Origin: Planctomycetaceae bacterium
GTDB taxonomy: Bacteria; Planctomycetota; Planctomycetia; Pirellulales; Thermoguttaceae
DNA length: 9,712 nt
NCBI GenBank assembly: GCA_003509805.1
Contig: DOMV01000351.1
Span: forward strand, 2,831-12,542
Reading direction: 5' to 3'
Positions 1 through 7,777 of this stretch are shown here, in pieces. The stretch's first letter is position 1; the number at the start of each line of letters is the position of its first letter. Made by a program: the position numbers and the translations under genes. The notes beneath the pieces are model-generated. The model saw nothing but the letters and a program-made list of their open reading frames with translations, searched no databases and had not been told where the DNA came from.

Positions 1-2774
1 TGACATCTTCGGCCATTCCCCAAAACACGGCGGATGATCCGACACTCTCCGCGCGATTCGGGCCCGTCTTGACGCCGTGGGACAGGTTGCTGCGCGATAT
101 CGACGGAGCCCCGGCCCGGCCGGGGGAGGCGATTCGTCTCGACGGAACAGGCGGTGCGGACTCATTCCATCTCAGCGGTCTTTACGATGACTACCGTTCT
201 CCGACCGTCGCGGGAACGGAAATGGAAGGATTGGCCGGTTCGGGTGGCCTGCCGGTTACGGGAGCCCGATTGGTCGCCGATGCCGACGGGAACGGATATT
301 CTTATGAGTTCGATCCGACCCGAACGCTGATTCATCCCGCCGACATCCATTCCCTCATGAGCGACCACGGAGTGCGCAACAGTAATTTCCTCGAAATCGA
401 ACTCGCCGCCTTCCAGGACCTGGGCTACACCATCGACCGCTCCCTTTCCTACGGGACGACGTTTTACCGCAAACTCAATTACGATCCGCAACTCCTGTAC
501 ACCGGCGGGGACGATTGGGAATCCCCGCTCGCGTACGCGGTCGGAGTTCACATCCTGACCGACGATCTCACCTATGTCCAGACGCACGACATTCACGCTT
601 CAGGAACGGCGGCGGGCGGAATACGGATCGACGGAATCGATAACACGCTTTGGATCAACCCGACCGGGAGCATCCGGGCCGACGGGGATCGCGGGACCGG
701 CCTGCTCGTCGCTTACGGTCATGGGAATGTCGTCATTCACCGCGGCACGATCGAGGCGGGTGGCAATTACGGATACGGCGTCCACTTCGAAGCCGGTCCC
801 GGAGACGCCGGGCCTCTTTATGAAAAAAAATACGATAAAAACGATTACGATCCGTCCGTCCTGCGGGAGGATGTCGCTATCCTGCGGGACCTCTCCGGCG
901 CCTTGGTGTCCCGGTTCGACGTCACCGGTTCGATTTACGGAAAGAGCCGATCGATTTCCATCGGGAAAAGCGCGTACGTCGAAGAGATCAACATCATGTC
1001 GGGAGCCGTTTTGCGCGGCGACATCGTTTCGGAATATGTCGCGAAATCCCCGTGCGAGGCGGCAACCCGGTTGACTTTCGGCCGCCTGCCGACCGAAGCA
1101 GGCGTCGCGCCCGGCGAAACCGATATCAGGAGCGGTGTCGCCACCAATGCCGCCGATCCGGACTTCCTGTTCGTTTTCGACGGCGCCGTCCGGGGGAAAA
1201 CGAACATCGACATGGAAACCGTCGGCGGGATCACCGCCTTCTCGGGCAGCCAGGTGCAATTTCGCAACGGAATCATCGGGCGCAATTCCGCGCTCATCGT
1301 CCAACAACGAGTCGAGTTCGGCGGAAACCTCGAAATCGACGACGGCGCTTCCCTCGCCGTTTTCGCAGACGAAAATTGGCATTCCCTGTTGAAAGCCGAC
1401 GGCAAAGCCTTCCTGACCGGCGGACGGGTTGCGGTGTTCGGAAAAACCGCGCGGAATTTGCCCTATGAATTTATCCGGGCGACCGACGGCGTGTACGGCA
1501 TCAGGCAGATCACCGCGACGCTGTTCCCCGACGATCCCGCGACCGGTTACGCGACTGATGTTTCAACCGATTCCGGGACGGGCATCGCGCTGCGAAGCGG
1601 GTTCACGCCGTGGTCCTACTGGTATCGGCAACGAGGAATCGAACACCCGTTCCGTCAATACGCCGCGACATGGAATGAAACGTCGATCGCCGCCCACCTC
1701 GATTCATTGCGGTCGACGGCCCGGAACGACATGGAATACCTCCAGGCGCATCTCGACGTGTTGCTGGACGAAGGAAGGGTGGACGATTATCGCCGGGCCG
1801 TCAACGAACTCGGCGGGGAAATCTACGGTTCGCTCGGAATCATGGCCGTCCAAGGGCTCACGATCCAGAACGGGACGCTGGCCAATTCATTGCGTCAAAC
1901 CCATCTGTGTACCTCGCGCGGAACGCCGCATCGATACGACGCGTGGATCATCGGCTACGGACTCGGTGGAAACGGCTATGACGACGGGAACGCCCATGCC
2001 GTCGATTACGGCGTGGGGGGAACGATCGTCGGCATCGGCGCGCGAAGCGATCATGACGACCGGGTCGGTTTTTATTTCTCCTACGGCCGGGCCCATCTCA
2101 CGGCGGACCGTGTCCGGCAAAGCGTCCGGAGCGACGATTTCATATTCGGAGGGTTCCTCAAACTCAGGGTCTCCAAAGGCTATTGGCTCGGTTTTGCCGG
2201 GGGCGGTTTCAACGCCTATTCCGCCCATCGCCGGATCACCTATGTGGACCGCGAGGCGAACGGCGACCATCGGGGCGGGCAAGCCGTGTTCTACCTGGAA
2301 CGCGGTATGCAGATACGTACGAAAATAGCGGCCTTCCAGCCGTTCATCGCACTTCAATATGCCGGCGTTTATCAGGAACGGTTCCACGAAACCGGGGCCG
2401 GCGCCGCGAACCTACAGGTCGAAAACGCCGACACGGATTCCTTGCGGATGGTCCTCGGAACCCGGGTCGCCAAGAACTTTTACGCGGCCGGATGCAAGAT
2501 CACCGGCGAAGTCCACGGCAGTTGGATTCACGAGTATTTCGATAAAACGGCGACCCCGATCCGAACCCGGTTCACCGATTACGGCGGCGCGAGTTTCCAT
2601 GCGGACAATTCCTTCGACGTGTACGGCCTCGACGTCGGCCGCGACTGGGGATACGCCGGTTTCAGCGTCCAGTGCGACAACGGCGTCTGGCGGGGATTTC
2701 TCGGGTACGACATCCAGGTCAACGAATGCGTGACGCTCCATACCGGCTCCGGCGGTATCACATACGGCTGGTAG
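1..2774 (+). CDS. Autotransporter outer-membrane beta-barrel protein (type V secretion), 5' end outside window
   Basis: The reading frame is open from position 3 to the TAG at 2772-2774, so the start codon and signal peptide lie upstream. Residues below are numbered from the TTG at 69. Residues ~95-125 contain 'FLEIELAAFQDLGYTID', a segment I know from gut-bacterial autotransporters just before the repetitive passenger. The passenger (~125-530) is a Gly/Asp-rich beta-helix type with lines such as 'GIRIDGIDNTLWI' and 'SGAVLRGDIVSEY'. A helical linker (~535-610) leads to a C-terminal barrel (~620-901) starting 'YDAWIIGYGLGG' and ending in Trp, as autotransporter barrels end in an aromatic residue. 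By family, the barrel sits in the outer membrane and exposes or releases the passenger, probably for adhesion. No HExxH or other protease motif is visible in this part. Several cysteines are present, which is uncommon in such proteins. An A8 run lies at 823-830. The substrate is unknown. Confidence 0.93.
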   Translation, partial: TSSAIPQNTADDPTLSARFGPVLTPWDRLLRDIDGAPARPGEAIRLDGTGGADSFHLSGLYDDYRSPTVAGTEMEGLAGSGGLPVTGARLVADADGNGYSYEFDPTRTLIHPADIHSLMSDHGVRNSNFLEIELAAFQDLGYTIDRSLSYGTTFYRKLNYDPQLLYTGGDDWESPLAYAVGVHILTDDLTYVQTHDIHASGTAAGGIRIDGIDNTLWINPTGSIRADGDRGTGLLVAYGHGNVVIHRGTIEAGGNYGYGVHFEAGPGDAGPLYEKKYDKNDYDPSVLREDVAILRDLSGALVSRFDVTGSIYGKSRSISIGKSAYVEEINIMSGAVLRGDIVSEYVAKSPCEAATRLTFGRLPTEAGVAPGETDIRSGVATNAADPDFLFVFDGAVRGKTNIDMETVGGITAFSGSQVQFRNGIIGRNSALIVQQRVEFGGNLEIDDGASLAVFADENWHSLLKADGKAFLTGGRVAVFGKTARNLPYEFIRATDGVYGIRQITATLFPDDPATGYATDVSTDSGTGIALRSGFTPWSYWYRQRGIEHPFRQYAATWNETSIAAHLDSLRSTARNDMEYLQAHLDVLLDEGRVDDYRRAVNELGGEIYGSLGIMAVQGLTIQNGTLANSLRQTHLCTSRGTPHRYDAWIIGYGLGGNGYDDGNAHAVDYGVGGTIVGIGARSDHDDRVGFYFSYGRAHLTADRVRQSVRSDDFIFGGFLKLRVSKGYWLGFAGGGFNAYSAHRRITYVDREANGDHRGGQAVFYLERGMQIRTKIAAFQPFIALQYAGVYQERFHETGAGAANLQVENADTDSLRMVLGTRVAKNFYAAGCKITGEVHGSWIHEYFDKTATPIRTRFTDYGGASFHADNSFDVYGLDVGRDWGYAGFSVQCDNGVWRGFLGYDIQVNECVTLHTGSGGITYGW

Positions 2775-4989
2775 TACTGCGCCGGAACGGATGATTGTCG
2801 GATTGCCCGAGGGATTTCAGGTGTTCGAAAAGAATCCGGCGAACTTCCAGGATCGTCTTCGGATGTGCCTGTACGGTCATGTGTTCGCACGGAACGACCA
2901 CTTCGCTGGCGGCATGTTCGAGCCGGGCGCTTTGCGTCTTGACGACGCCGTCGCTCGGCGGAAAAAAACGTTTCGAGAGAACGTCCAACTCGATTTCCCC
3001 GACGATATTGTGATAAACGACCGGCGGTGGCGAAAAAACGCCCGGCGGATACCGGACCGGGGAAACGTCCGTCGAATGTTCCCGCATTTTTCCCCGGGCT
3101 TCCTCCATGACATCGTAAATCGCCAGTTCGGGGGAAAACGAATCGATACTCGTCTCGACTTTCAAAAGCGAGTGCTCCGCCAACCGGTCATCGCCCTTCA
3201 ACGTCGCGACGACGACGTCGCGGACGCCGTTCGGCAATTTGATCGCGGTCCGGCCGAACCATTGAGTCAGGTTGTTCGAGGCGTCGCTGCCGTGATACGG
3301 GGTCGCAATGCTGATGACGCGGCGAATCGACGGATTGGCCCGGAAGTAGAACCAGTCGTGTACTTCCTTCCGCATTTGGGGCGATTTGTCCGCGAGTAAT
3401 TCTTCCAAGGGAACCTTGCTCGCGAGCTGCCAGAACCGTTCGCCGCCGTCGATCGTCTGCAAATGGGAAATGAGTCCGCCCATGCTGTGGCCGACGAGAA
3501 TCAGTTGTTCGAAGACGGGGTCCCGTCGATGCGGATCGAAAGAACGGCGAAATTCCACCAGGTCCTGCCGAAATTGGGCCGCCGAAACCCAAAACGGCAG
3601 GCCGGTCGGATAAAAATAGAAAAAGAACTGATATCGGTCGCATAAGACGGGTTCGCTCCGCAACGAATTGAACATTTCCATCCAGGTAAGCGGCGAGGAA
3701 GTGAGCCCGTGTACGAAAATAACGGGTATTTTCCCCTGTTCGTAGGGCTGCATCATGTAAAGTCCCTTGATCGTTTTCCCGGCGACCCGTTCCCCAGGTA
3801 CTCCTTCTTCCGCCGCCGCGGATGCCGTGTCCCCGGTCAGGATGCTCGCCGGTTGGGAGCTCGTCGGGAGCAGGAAGACTTCCGGCCGAAGGAAACCGAG
3901 CCGTCGTATTTCATCGATCCGGGAATCGGACATCGAATAGGCGATCGGCGTCGTCAAATCGCTCTCCAGGGGTACTTGTTGCCGCGCGATCGTCGTCGAA
4001 GCGGTGACGAGAGGATCGTACAATTCGATCACCGCGTGAACCGGCACGGCGCTCCCGTAAGGAAAATTCGAATCGGGAGCGGCGGTTTGGACGACACGCC
4101 GACCGGAACCGGCGGTCGGCGAATGCGCGGCAACCGTGCTGTTCCGTTCCGCCGGAAGAAAACGCAGCAACGCCGTCACCGGAAAGCTCAAACCGTTCGG
4201 GGTGTATTTGGTCGTCGGCGAAGGCAAGGCGTCCGCCTTGCGCTTTCCGAGCAACGGAACTCCGAGCCCGTATTGCCGATACTCGTTCTGCATGCCGGTG
4301 ATTTCGTAATCGGAAGCAAATCGAAACGGCTCGAAATCATCCCCTTGCCATTGGCCGGAACGCTGGACACACCGGATATTGAAACTGCCGTCGAGCGTTT
4401 TGAGGGCGTAGGTGCGGCCCGGCGTCAGTTCGACGAGCTGGTCCCGACCCATGAGCCGGAGGATTTTTTCAAGCGAACCGTTGTAGAAGAGACAGGCTTC
4501 GCGAAAATGCGGATCGTAATTATTGCGGCGATTTTCAAACCGGGAGTCGAACAGGTAGCCGTAAGCATGGATCGCGGAGGAAACGTACATTTCGAGGGCC
4601 AGTCTCGGGTTGCTTCCCTCTTGCCGGTTTGCTTCGAGAAAGGAAAGTTCCGCGAAGGAAAAAATCAAATCGAGCGTCGGTTCCCGGTCGATTTGTTCCC
4701 GGATACGTACCAACGTCCCGACCGGATCGGTTTTGAGCTGTTTCTCCAAATCGTAGCTTCGCAACGTCAATTGGGCGCGCCGGCTGATTTCAAGGCGCTC
4801 GGGAGACACCCAGCGAAACCGGTCGAAGGCGTCGTTGCCGGAGATGCCGCGGAGCCGGACTTTTTTGGGGGCGGCGCATCCGCCAAAAAACAGGAGTGAA
4901 AAAAGAAGGGCGATCACCATCACGACCGGATACCATAACCGCGCGAACGGGTTGACGGGAAATTTCCGGATGGAAGACGGTTGGGCCAT
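2758..4989 (-). CDS. Alpha/beta-hydrolase (lipase-like) lipoprotein
   Basis: The start chosen is the ATG at 4989-4987, giving 743 residues; the same frame extends to an ATG at 5160. From 4989 the protein opens with a short basic segment, a hydrophobic stretch (~21-35) and a near-lipobox 'LFFGGC' with Cys38, a lipoprotein signal that the longer start would bury. Residues ~40-420 form a long N-terminal region without a motif I can name. The hydrolase domain follows: 'FVHGLTSSP' (His427-Gly428, oxyanion region), nucleophile elbow 'GHSMGG' (Ser502), then Asp680 in 'SDGVV' and His703 in 'CEHM' as the likely rest of the triad. This suggests an ester or lipid hydrolase anchored to a membrane and facing the periplasm or exterior; the substrate cannot be read from sequence. 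The SD before the ATG is weak. The 3' end overlaps the convergent autotransporter gene by 17 bp. Planctomycetes carry similar proteins with a long N-terminal extension. Confidence 0.88.
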   Translation of the reverse strand: MAQPSSIRKFPVNPFARLWYPVVMVIALLFSLLFFGGCAAPKKVRLRGISGNDAFDRFRWVSPERLEISRRAQLTLRSYDLEKQLKTDPVGTLVRIREQIDREPTLDLIFSFAELSFLEANRQEGSNPRLALEMYVSSAIHAYGYLFDSRFENRRNNYDPHFREACLFYNGSLEKILRLMGRDQLVELTPGRTYALKTLDGSFNIRCVQRSGQWQGDDFEPFRFASDYEITGMQNEYRQYGLGVPLLGKRKADALPSPTTKYTPNGLSFPVTALLRFLPAERNSTVAAHSPTAGSGRRVVQTAAPDSNFPYGSAVPVHAVIELYDPLVTASTTIARQQVPLESDLTTPIAYSMSDSRIDEIRRLGFLRPEVFLLPTSSQPASILTGDTASAAAEEGVPGERVAGKTIKGLYMMQPYEQGKIPVIFVHGLTSSPLTWMEMFNSLRSEPVLCDRYQFFFYFYPTGLPFWVSAAQFRQDLVEFRRSFDPHRRDPVFEQLILVGHSMGGLISHLQTIDGGERFWQLASKVPLEELLADKSPQMRKEVHDWFYFRANPSIRRVISIATPYHGSDASNNLTQWFGRTAIKLPNGVRDVVVATLKGDDRLAEHSLLKVETSIDSFSPELAIYDVMEEARGKMREHSTDVSPVRYPPGVFSPPPVVYHNIVGEIELDVLSKRFFPPSDGVVKTQSARLEHAASEVVVPCEHMTVQAHPKTILEVRRILFEHLKSLGQSDNHPFRRSTTSRM

Positions 4990-5056
4990 GGTGATCTTTA
5001 GAAAAGAGCGGAACGAGGGCGCACCGCGGCCATTCCACAGCCGCCCCGCAGTGCGG

Positions 5057-5085
5057 AGCGTAACAAACCGTGTCGATAAAATCAA
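5057..5085 (-). promoter_or_regulatory. Possible promoter of the lipoprotein hydrolase gene
   Basis: Read on the - strand, TTGATT (5085-5080) and TACGCT (5062-5057) are separated by 17 nt, matching sigma-70 boxes at about 4/6 and 3/6. It lies about 70 nt before the ATG at 4989. Weak by itself; supported only by position and spacing. Confidence 0.25.
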
Positions 5086-5133
5086 GAGAGAAAACACGTT
5101 CCGTGCGTATCCCGGAAAACGACCCGTTTTGAA

Positions 5134-5224
5134 ACGAATCCGGTTGCGTCTGCCGTTCAACCCGCCCGTCTACCTCCGGACAGTGTCGTTTTTCAAGGTC
5201 GGGCTTCCCGGATGTCGGCTTCGG
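5134..5224 (+). repeat. Interspersed inverted-end repeat, copy D
   Basis: This copy begins with a diverged left end (ACGAATCCGGTT) and ends with GTCGGCTTCGG followed by AAAATTT. It aligns along its whole length with the copy at 8210-8313 read in reverse (CGAATCCGGTTxCGT, then CCGCCxGTxTACC), and its right half aligns with the copy at 7107-7190 (GGCTxCCCG, then GTCGGCTTCGG). It starts 17 nt beyond the stop codon of the secreted-protein gene on the - strand, so that transcript would run directly into it. It may act as a 3'-end structure, but no T-run terminator in the right direction is visible. Confidence 0.7.
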
Positions 5225-5241
5225 AAAATTTTTTATCGCTT

Positions 5242-6939
5242 TCAGTGTGCGAGCATTTCCGGACCGATTTTGATCGGGGTACGTGTCGTATCGAAGGTGA
5301 AACGGCCGTCGGTCCCCTGGGTACGAACGGCGATAAAGAACGGCGTGAAATCGACTTCGGAAACGAACCACCAGTGTTCTCCGGTATTTTCAAGACCGAC
5401 GACAAGCGGTTCCCAAGGTCCCTCGGCGGAAAACCCCCGCAGAATATCCACACGTATCGAAACGGCGGGGGTTGCCACCGGGGCGTCCTTGCCGGGAACC
5501 GCCCATCGGACAACGACTTTTTTCTTGAGAGGATTTTTATCTTCTCCCCGCAACTCGATTTTGGTAATGCGGCCCGGCAGTGCCGGCACAGGCTGTTTGG
5601 CCGGTTTTACCTCTGAAATCCCGGGCGAAACACCGGGAGCGGACGATGTTTTGTCCCCGCCCGGCTGCTTTAGGGGGGAATCCGGCTGCGCGGAGGGCGT
5701 CGGCGACACTTGGGACGGTACTGTTCTGGACGGTACTGTTCTGGACGGCACTGTGCTGGACGGCACTGCGCTGGACGCGTTTTTTTCCGCCGAAACGGAC
5801 GTACCGTATTTATCCGGCGGCTCAAAAACCAACGAGGGCTTATTCGCCGGAACTTCCTTTTTTAGAACGGGTTGCGATTCGTGAGAAACCGTGTCGAAAG
5901 GCGAACCGGCCCCGGCATTCCCGTCCACTGCACGTACCCCATTTTCACTGCCCCCAATTTCACCGGCCCCAATTTCACCGGCCCCAATTTCACCGGCCCC
6001 GGTTTTACTGCCCCCGGTTTTACGCGGCTGTTCCGGTGTTATTGCCTGATCTTCCGATGACGAAAGAGGTTCCATCCCCGGTGGAGTACCGTAAAGTTTC
6101 CCGATGTCGACAAAGAGGGAATCCAACGACGGCGCCTCGGAGATGACCGGCGATTCGGAAAACGCAACCGGCTTCGGTATAAAATCATTTGTTTCACGAC
6201 GAACCATACCCGCCGGAGTCGTATCCGCCAAGGCCGTATTTGCCGCGACCGAGCGATCGGGCAGCGTCGCCGTTTTTTCCTCCGTTTTTTCCTCCGGTGT
6301 TCCCTCCTGGTCGCTTTTCCGGCTTTTATTTGCCGAACGGGGCGGCTTGGGAGGCGTCACGGGACCGTTGCGCGTCGTGCGACCGGAATGTCGATCGGCA
6401 TGGGAGGCTGCCGTCCATCGCGAATCGGAGAAACGTGACGAATTCCCTGCTCGTGACGCATTCCCCGTGTCGGGCGGAAACAACGTGGAACGGTCCGTAT
6501 TTGTCAGGGGTTTTTCCCGTACGTCGACGGGAGAGTCGGCGGCAGCTCGTTTCGACGCCGCATCCACGCCTCCTTTTCCCACGATCACGCGCAGCACCGG
6601 CCCTGCAAGATTCGGCTGCCGTACCTGGCCGCTCACCGCGGTCGTGCGAAAGGCAAACCAATACTCTCCTTCACCGGGTGCGCGAAAATCGATTTTACCC
6701 GTTTCCGGGCCGGTTTTGCCATAAACTTTCCACGAATTGCCCTGATCGCTCGAATAGAGCAGTTCCACCATTTTCGGCGGATCGCTCACGCCGTCCATTT
6801 CCATGCGAAAAGGAATTCCAAATTGCCGCAACGATGTTTGGATCGGTCCCGATTGCTGGGCCGACACAAGACCGGGAACGGCTCCCGATATCATCCCGAT
6901 CACCAGGAATCCGAACATGCGATATACCGTAAACGGCAT
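5242..6939 (-). CDS. Secreted planctomycete-type protein with a disordered, repeat-bearing linker
   Basis: The product has 565 residues. The ATG at 6939-6937 has a strong SD (GGGAGGA) five bases upstream. A signal peptide is clear: hydrophobic 'FGFLVIGMISGAVPGLVSA' with likely cleavage after Ala27. Residues ~30-125 form a small beta-rich domain ('FGIPFRMEMDG', 'VELLYSSDQGNSWKVYGK', 'GEYWFAFRTT') of a kind I have seen repeatedly in planctomycete exported proteins. Residues ~130-445 are Ser/Pro/Lys/Glu-rich and probably disordered, with EEKT, GAGEI and TVPSR/S repeats. Residues ~450-565 form a second compact domain ('VVVRWAVPG', 'GPWEPL', 'NTGEHWWFV', 'TPFFIAVRTQG'). No catalytic motif is seen. 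The two ends suggest binding or structural roles in the envelope, which is inference. It is upstream of and co-oriented with the lipoprotein hydrolase, 252 bp apart. Confidence 0.9.
   Translation of the reverse strand: MPFTVYRMFGFLVIGMISGAVPGLVSAQQSGPIQTSLRQFGIPFRMEMDGVSDPPKMVELLYSSDQGNSWKVYGKTGPETGKIDFRAPGEGEYWFAFRTTAVSGQVRQPNLAGPVLRVIVGKGGVDAASKRAAADSPVDVREKPLTNTDRSTLFPPDTGNASRAGNSSRFSDSRWTAASHADRHSGRTTRNGPVTPPKPPRSANKSRKSDQEGTPEEKTEEKTATLPDRSVAANTALADTTPAGMVRRETNDFIPKPVAFSESPVISEAPSLDSLFVDIGKLYGTPPGMEPLSSSEDQAITPEQPRKTGGSKTGAGEIGAGEIGAGEIGGSENGVRAVDGNAGAGSPFDTVSHESQPVLKKEVPANKPSLVFEPPDKYGTSVSAEKNASSAVPSSTVPSRTVPSRTVPSQVSPTPSAQPDSPLKQPGGDKTSSAPGVSPGISEVKPAKQPVPALPGRITKIELRGEDKNPLKKKVVVRWAVPGKDAPVATPAVSIRVDILRGFSAEGPWEPLVVGLENTGEHWWFVSEVDFTPFFIAVRTQGTDGRFTFDTTRTPIKIGPEMLAH
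5714..5773. repeat. 15-bp tandem repeat, four units, coding
   Basis: The unit GACGGTACTGTTCTG occurs four times back to back, the last two with one to three changes. On the - strand it encodes a run of TVPSR/TVPSS (residues ~389-409 of the secreted protein). Fifteen bases keep the frame, so copy-number change would alter linker length without breaking the gene. Confidence 0.9.
5941..6015. repeat. 15-bp tandem repeat, five units, coding
   Basis: The unit AATTTCACCGGCCCC occurs three times identically at 5956-6000, flanked by a variant unit on each side (5941-5955 and 6001-6015). On the - strand it encodes GAGEI repeats (residues ~308-333 of the secreted protein). It is in frame and probably variable in copy number. 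Confidence 0.9.
6271..6294. repeat. 12-bp tandem duplication, coding EEKT twice
   Basis: CGTTTTTTCCTC is present twice in succession and encodes EEKTEEKT in the charged linker of the secreted protein. Each unit has a run of six A/T bases, a mild slippage site. Confidence 0.8.
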
Positions 6940-6944
6940 GATAA

Positions 6945-6951
6945 TCCTCCC
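6945..6951 (-). promoter_or_regulatory. Strong ribosome binding site of the secreted-protein gene
   Basis: On the - strand GGGAGGA lies five bases before the ATG at 6939-6937. It is the best SD in the window and fixes that start. Confidence 0.85.
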
Positions 6952-7106
6952 GTGTACAATCGCCCGTCACTCGAACGATTCGCGTAAATACTTATATTGA
7001 CAAAAGTTGTGGCCAAGTGCGTACGGCAGGCAGAATTAACCGAATGTCCGTTTTCATCGCGTTTTCAGTATAACACGCGAATCGCATTTGTTCCCCTCTT
7101 CGAGAT

Positions 7107-7190
7107 ATACCGAAGCCGGCCCCGTTTTCCGTTTTACCCGTCCGTTTACCCTCCGTGAAAACAGGCTCCCGAATCGTCGGCTTCGGGAAA
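7107..7190 (+). repeat. Interspersed inverted-end repeat, copy A
   Basis: The left end is ATACCGAAGCCGG (CCGAAGCCG at 7110-7118) and the right end is GTCGGCTTCGGGAAA (CGGCTTCGG at 7178-7186), so the ends are perfect 9-bp inverted repeats 59 nt apart. It is the shortest copy: it lacks the GGTGGGC part found in the copies near 7800 and 8235 but keeps CCGTTTACC and AGGCTCCCGAATCGTCGGC. Confidence 0.8.
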
Positions 7191-7330
7191 TTTCAATGGT
7201 TTCCAGTATAACTGCTTCCCGTATATCGGATTATACCGGATATCAAGAGCAGGACACGCCGGAAATCGACGGTTGTAATGATTGCGATGCCAAATCCGAA
7301 TCTTTGGGGTTCCACGCGAAAACGGGCCCT

Positions 7331-7340
7331 CGGCTTCGGT
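7331..7340 (+). repeat. Solo end-motif of the interspersed repeat
   Basis: CGGCTTCGGT occurs alone here. I see no convincing partner or body of the repeat nearby, so it may be a degraded copy or a stand-alone site. Confidence 0.35.
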
Positions 7341-7387
7341 ACGAGGATCGGTATGAGGAATTGACTTTCCGCGAAGACTGATCGAGA

Positions 7388-7558
7388 ATGGAGGGGAATC
7401 GGCCGGGAACCGATCCTTTTATGCCATTCCTGCTTTTTGATCCGGTTGTTCAACTCATATTGGGTTCAGCGTTTATAGGCATGATGACGCCGCTCGCTTT
7501 TTTCGTCATAAAGGGAATACGGGCAAGTTCGATACAACAGGAATTTTCACCCCTTTAA
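7388..7558 (+). CDS. Possible 56-residue single-pass membrane protein
   Basis: This ORF runs from ATG at 7388 to TAA at 7556-7558. A second in-frame ATG at 7421 would give 45 residues starting 'MPFLLFDPVVQ'. The middle is a convincing hydrophobic span ('VVQLILGSAFIGMMTPLAFF') followed by a basic 'VIKGIRASS', the pattern of a small protein with its C-terminus in the cytoplasm. I do not recognise the family. Against it: neither ATG has a clear SD (only GAGA before the first), an in-frame stop lies just upstream at 7379-7381, and codon use is less GC-rich than in neighbouring genes. It is too short for many gene finders. It could be a genuine small gene or the remnant of a larger one. Confidence 0.35.
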   Translation: MEGNRPGTDPFMPFLLFDPVVQLILGSAFIGMMTPLAFFVIKGIRASSIQQEFSPL

Positions 7559-7777
7559 ATGCCGCAAAAGTTCGATGAAATGACTTCTCAAGGTGTCCTT
7601 GAGGTCGGTGAATTCCGAATAATAAAGAGACGACTGTCGGAGAAGTCCCTCTTCCCGGACGACGGTGAAAAAAAGGCGAATCCACGCAAAACGAGTAGCG
7701 ACTCGGCCTCCCGCCCTTCCGGAAACGGCTTTTGAAGACATGGTTGAAGACAGGGATACCGAAGGCCATTGAACTTT

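Noticed and set aside
69..71. TTG as start of the autotransporter gene
   Set aside because: The frame is open to the window edge, no SD precedes the TTG, and a start here would leave no signal peptide.
3709..4899. 396-codon open frame on the + strand
   Set aside because: It lies opposite the hydrolase gene, has no recognisable motif and is Arg-rich, as shadows are.
4990..5160. Longer N-terminus (ATG at 5160) for the lipoprotein hydrolase
   Set aside because: It would bury the lipoprotein signal under 57 residues and overlap repeat copy D, whereas the ATG at 4989 gives a normal lipoprotein start.
5714..6015. CRISPR array
   Set aside because: The units are directly tandem with no spacers and lie in frame within a gene.
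7088..7381. 97-codon + strand frame
   Set aside because: Its first third is translation of repeat copy A, and the rest has no SD and no protein-like pattern.
7396..7420. Intrinsic terminator (ATCGG / CCGAT stem followed by CCTTTT)
   Set aside because: The stem is only five pairs with a short T-run, and there is no gene end in front of it.
7484..7509. Hairpin ATGACG / CGTCAT around a T-run
   Set aside because: Short stem with a 14-nt loop, inside the possible small membrane ORF; likely chance.
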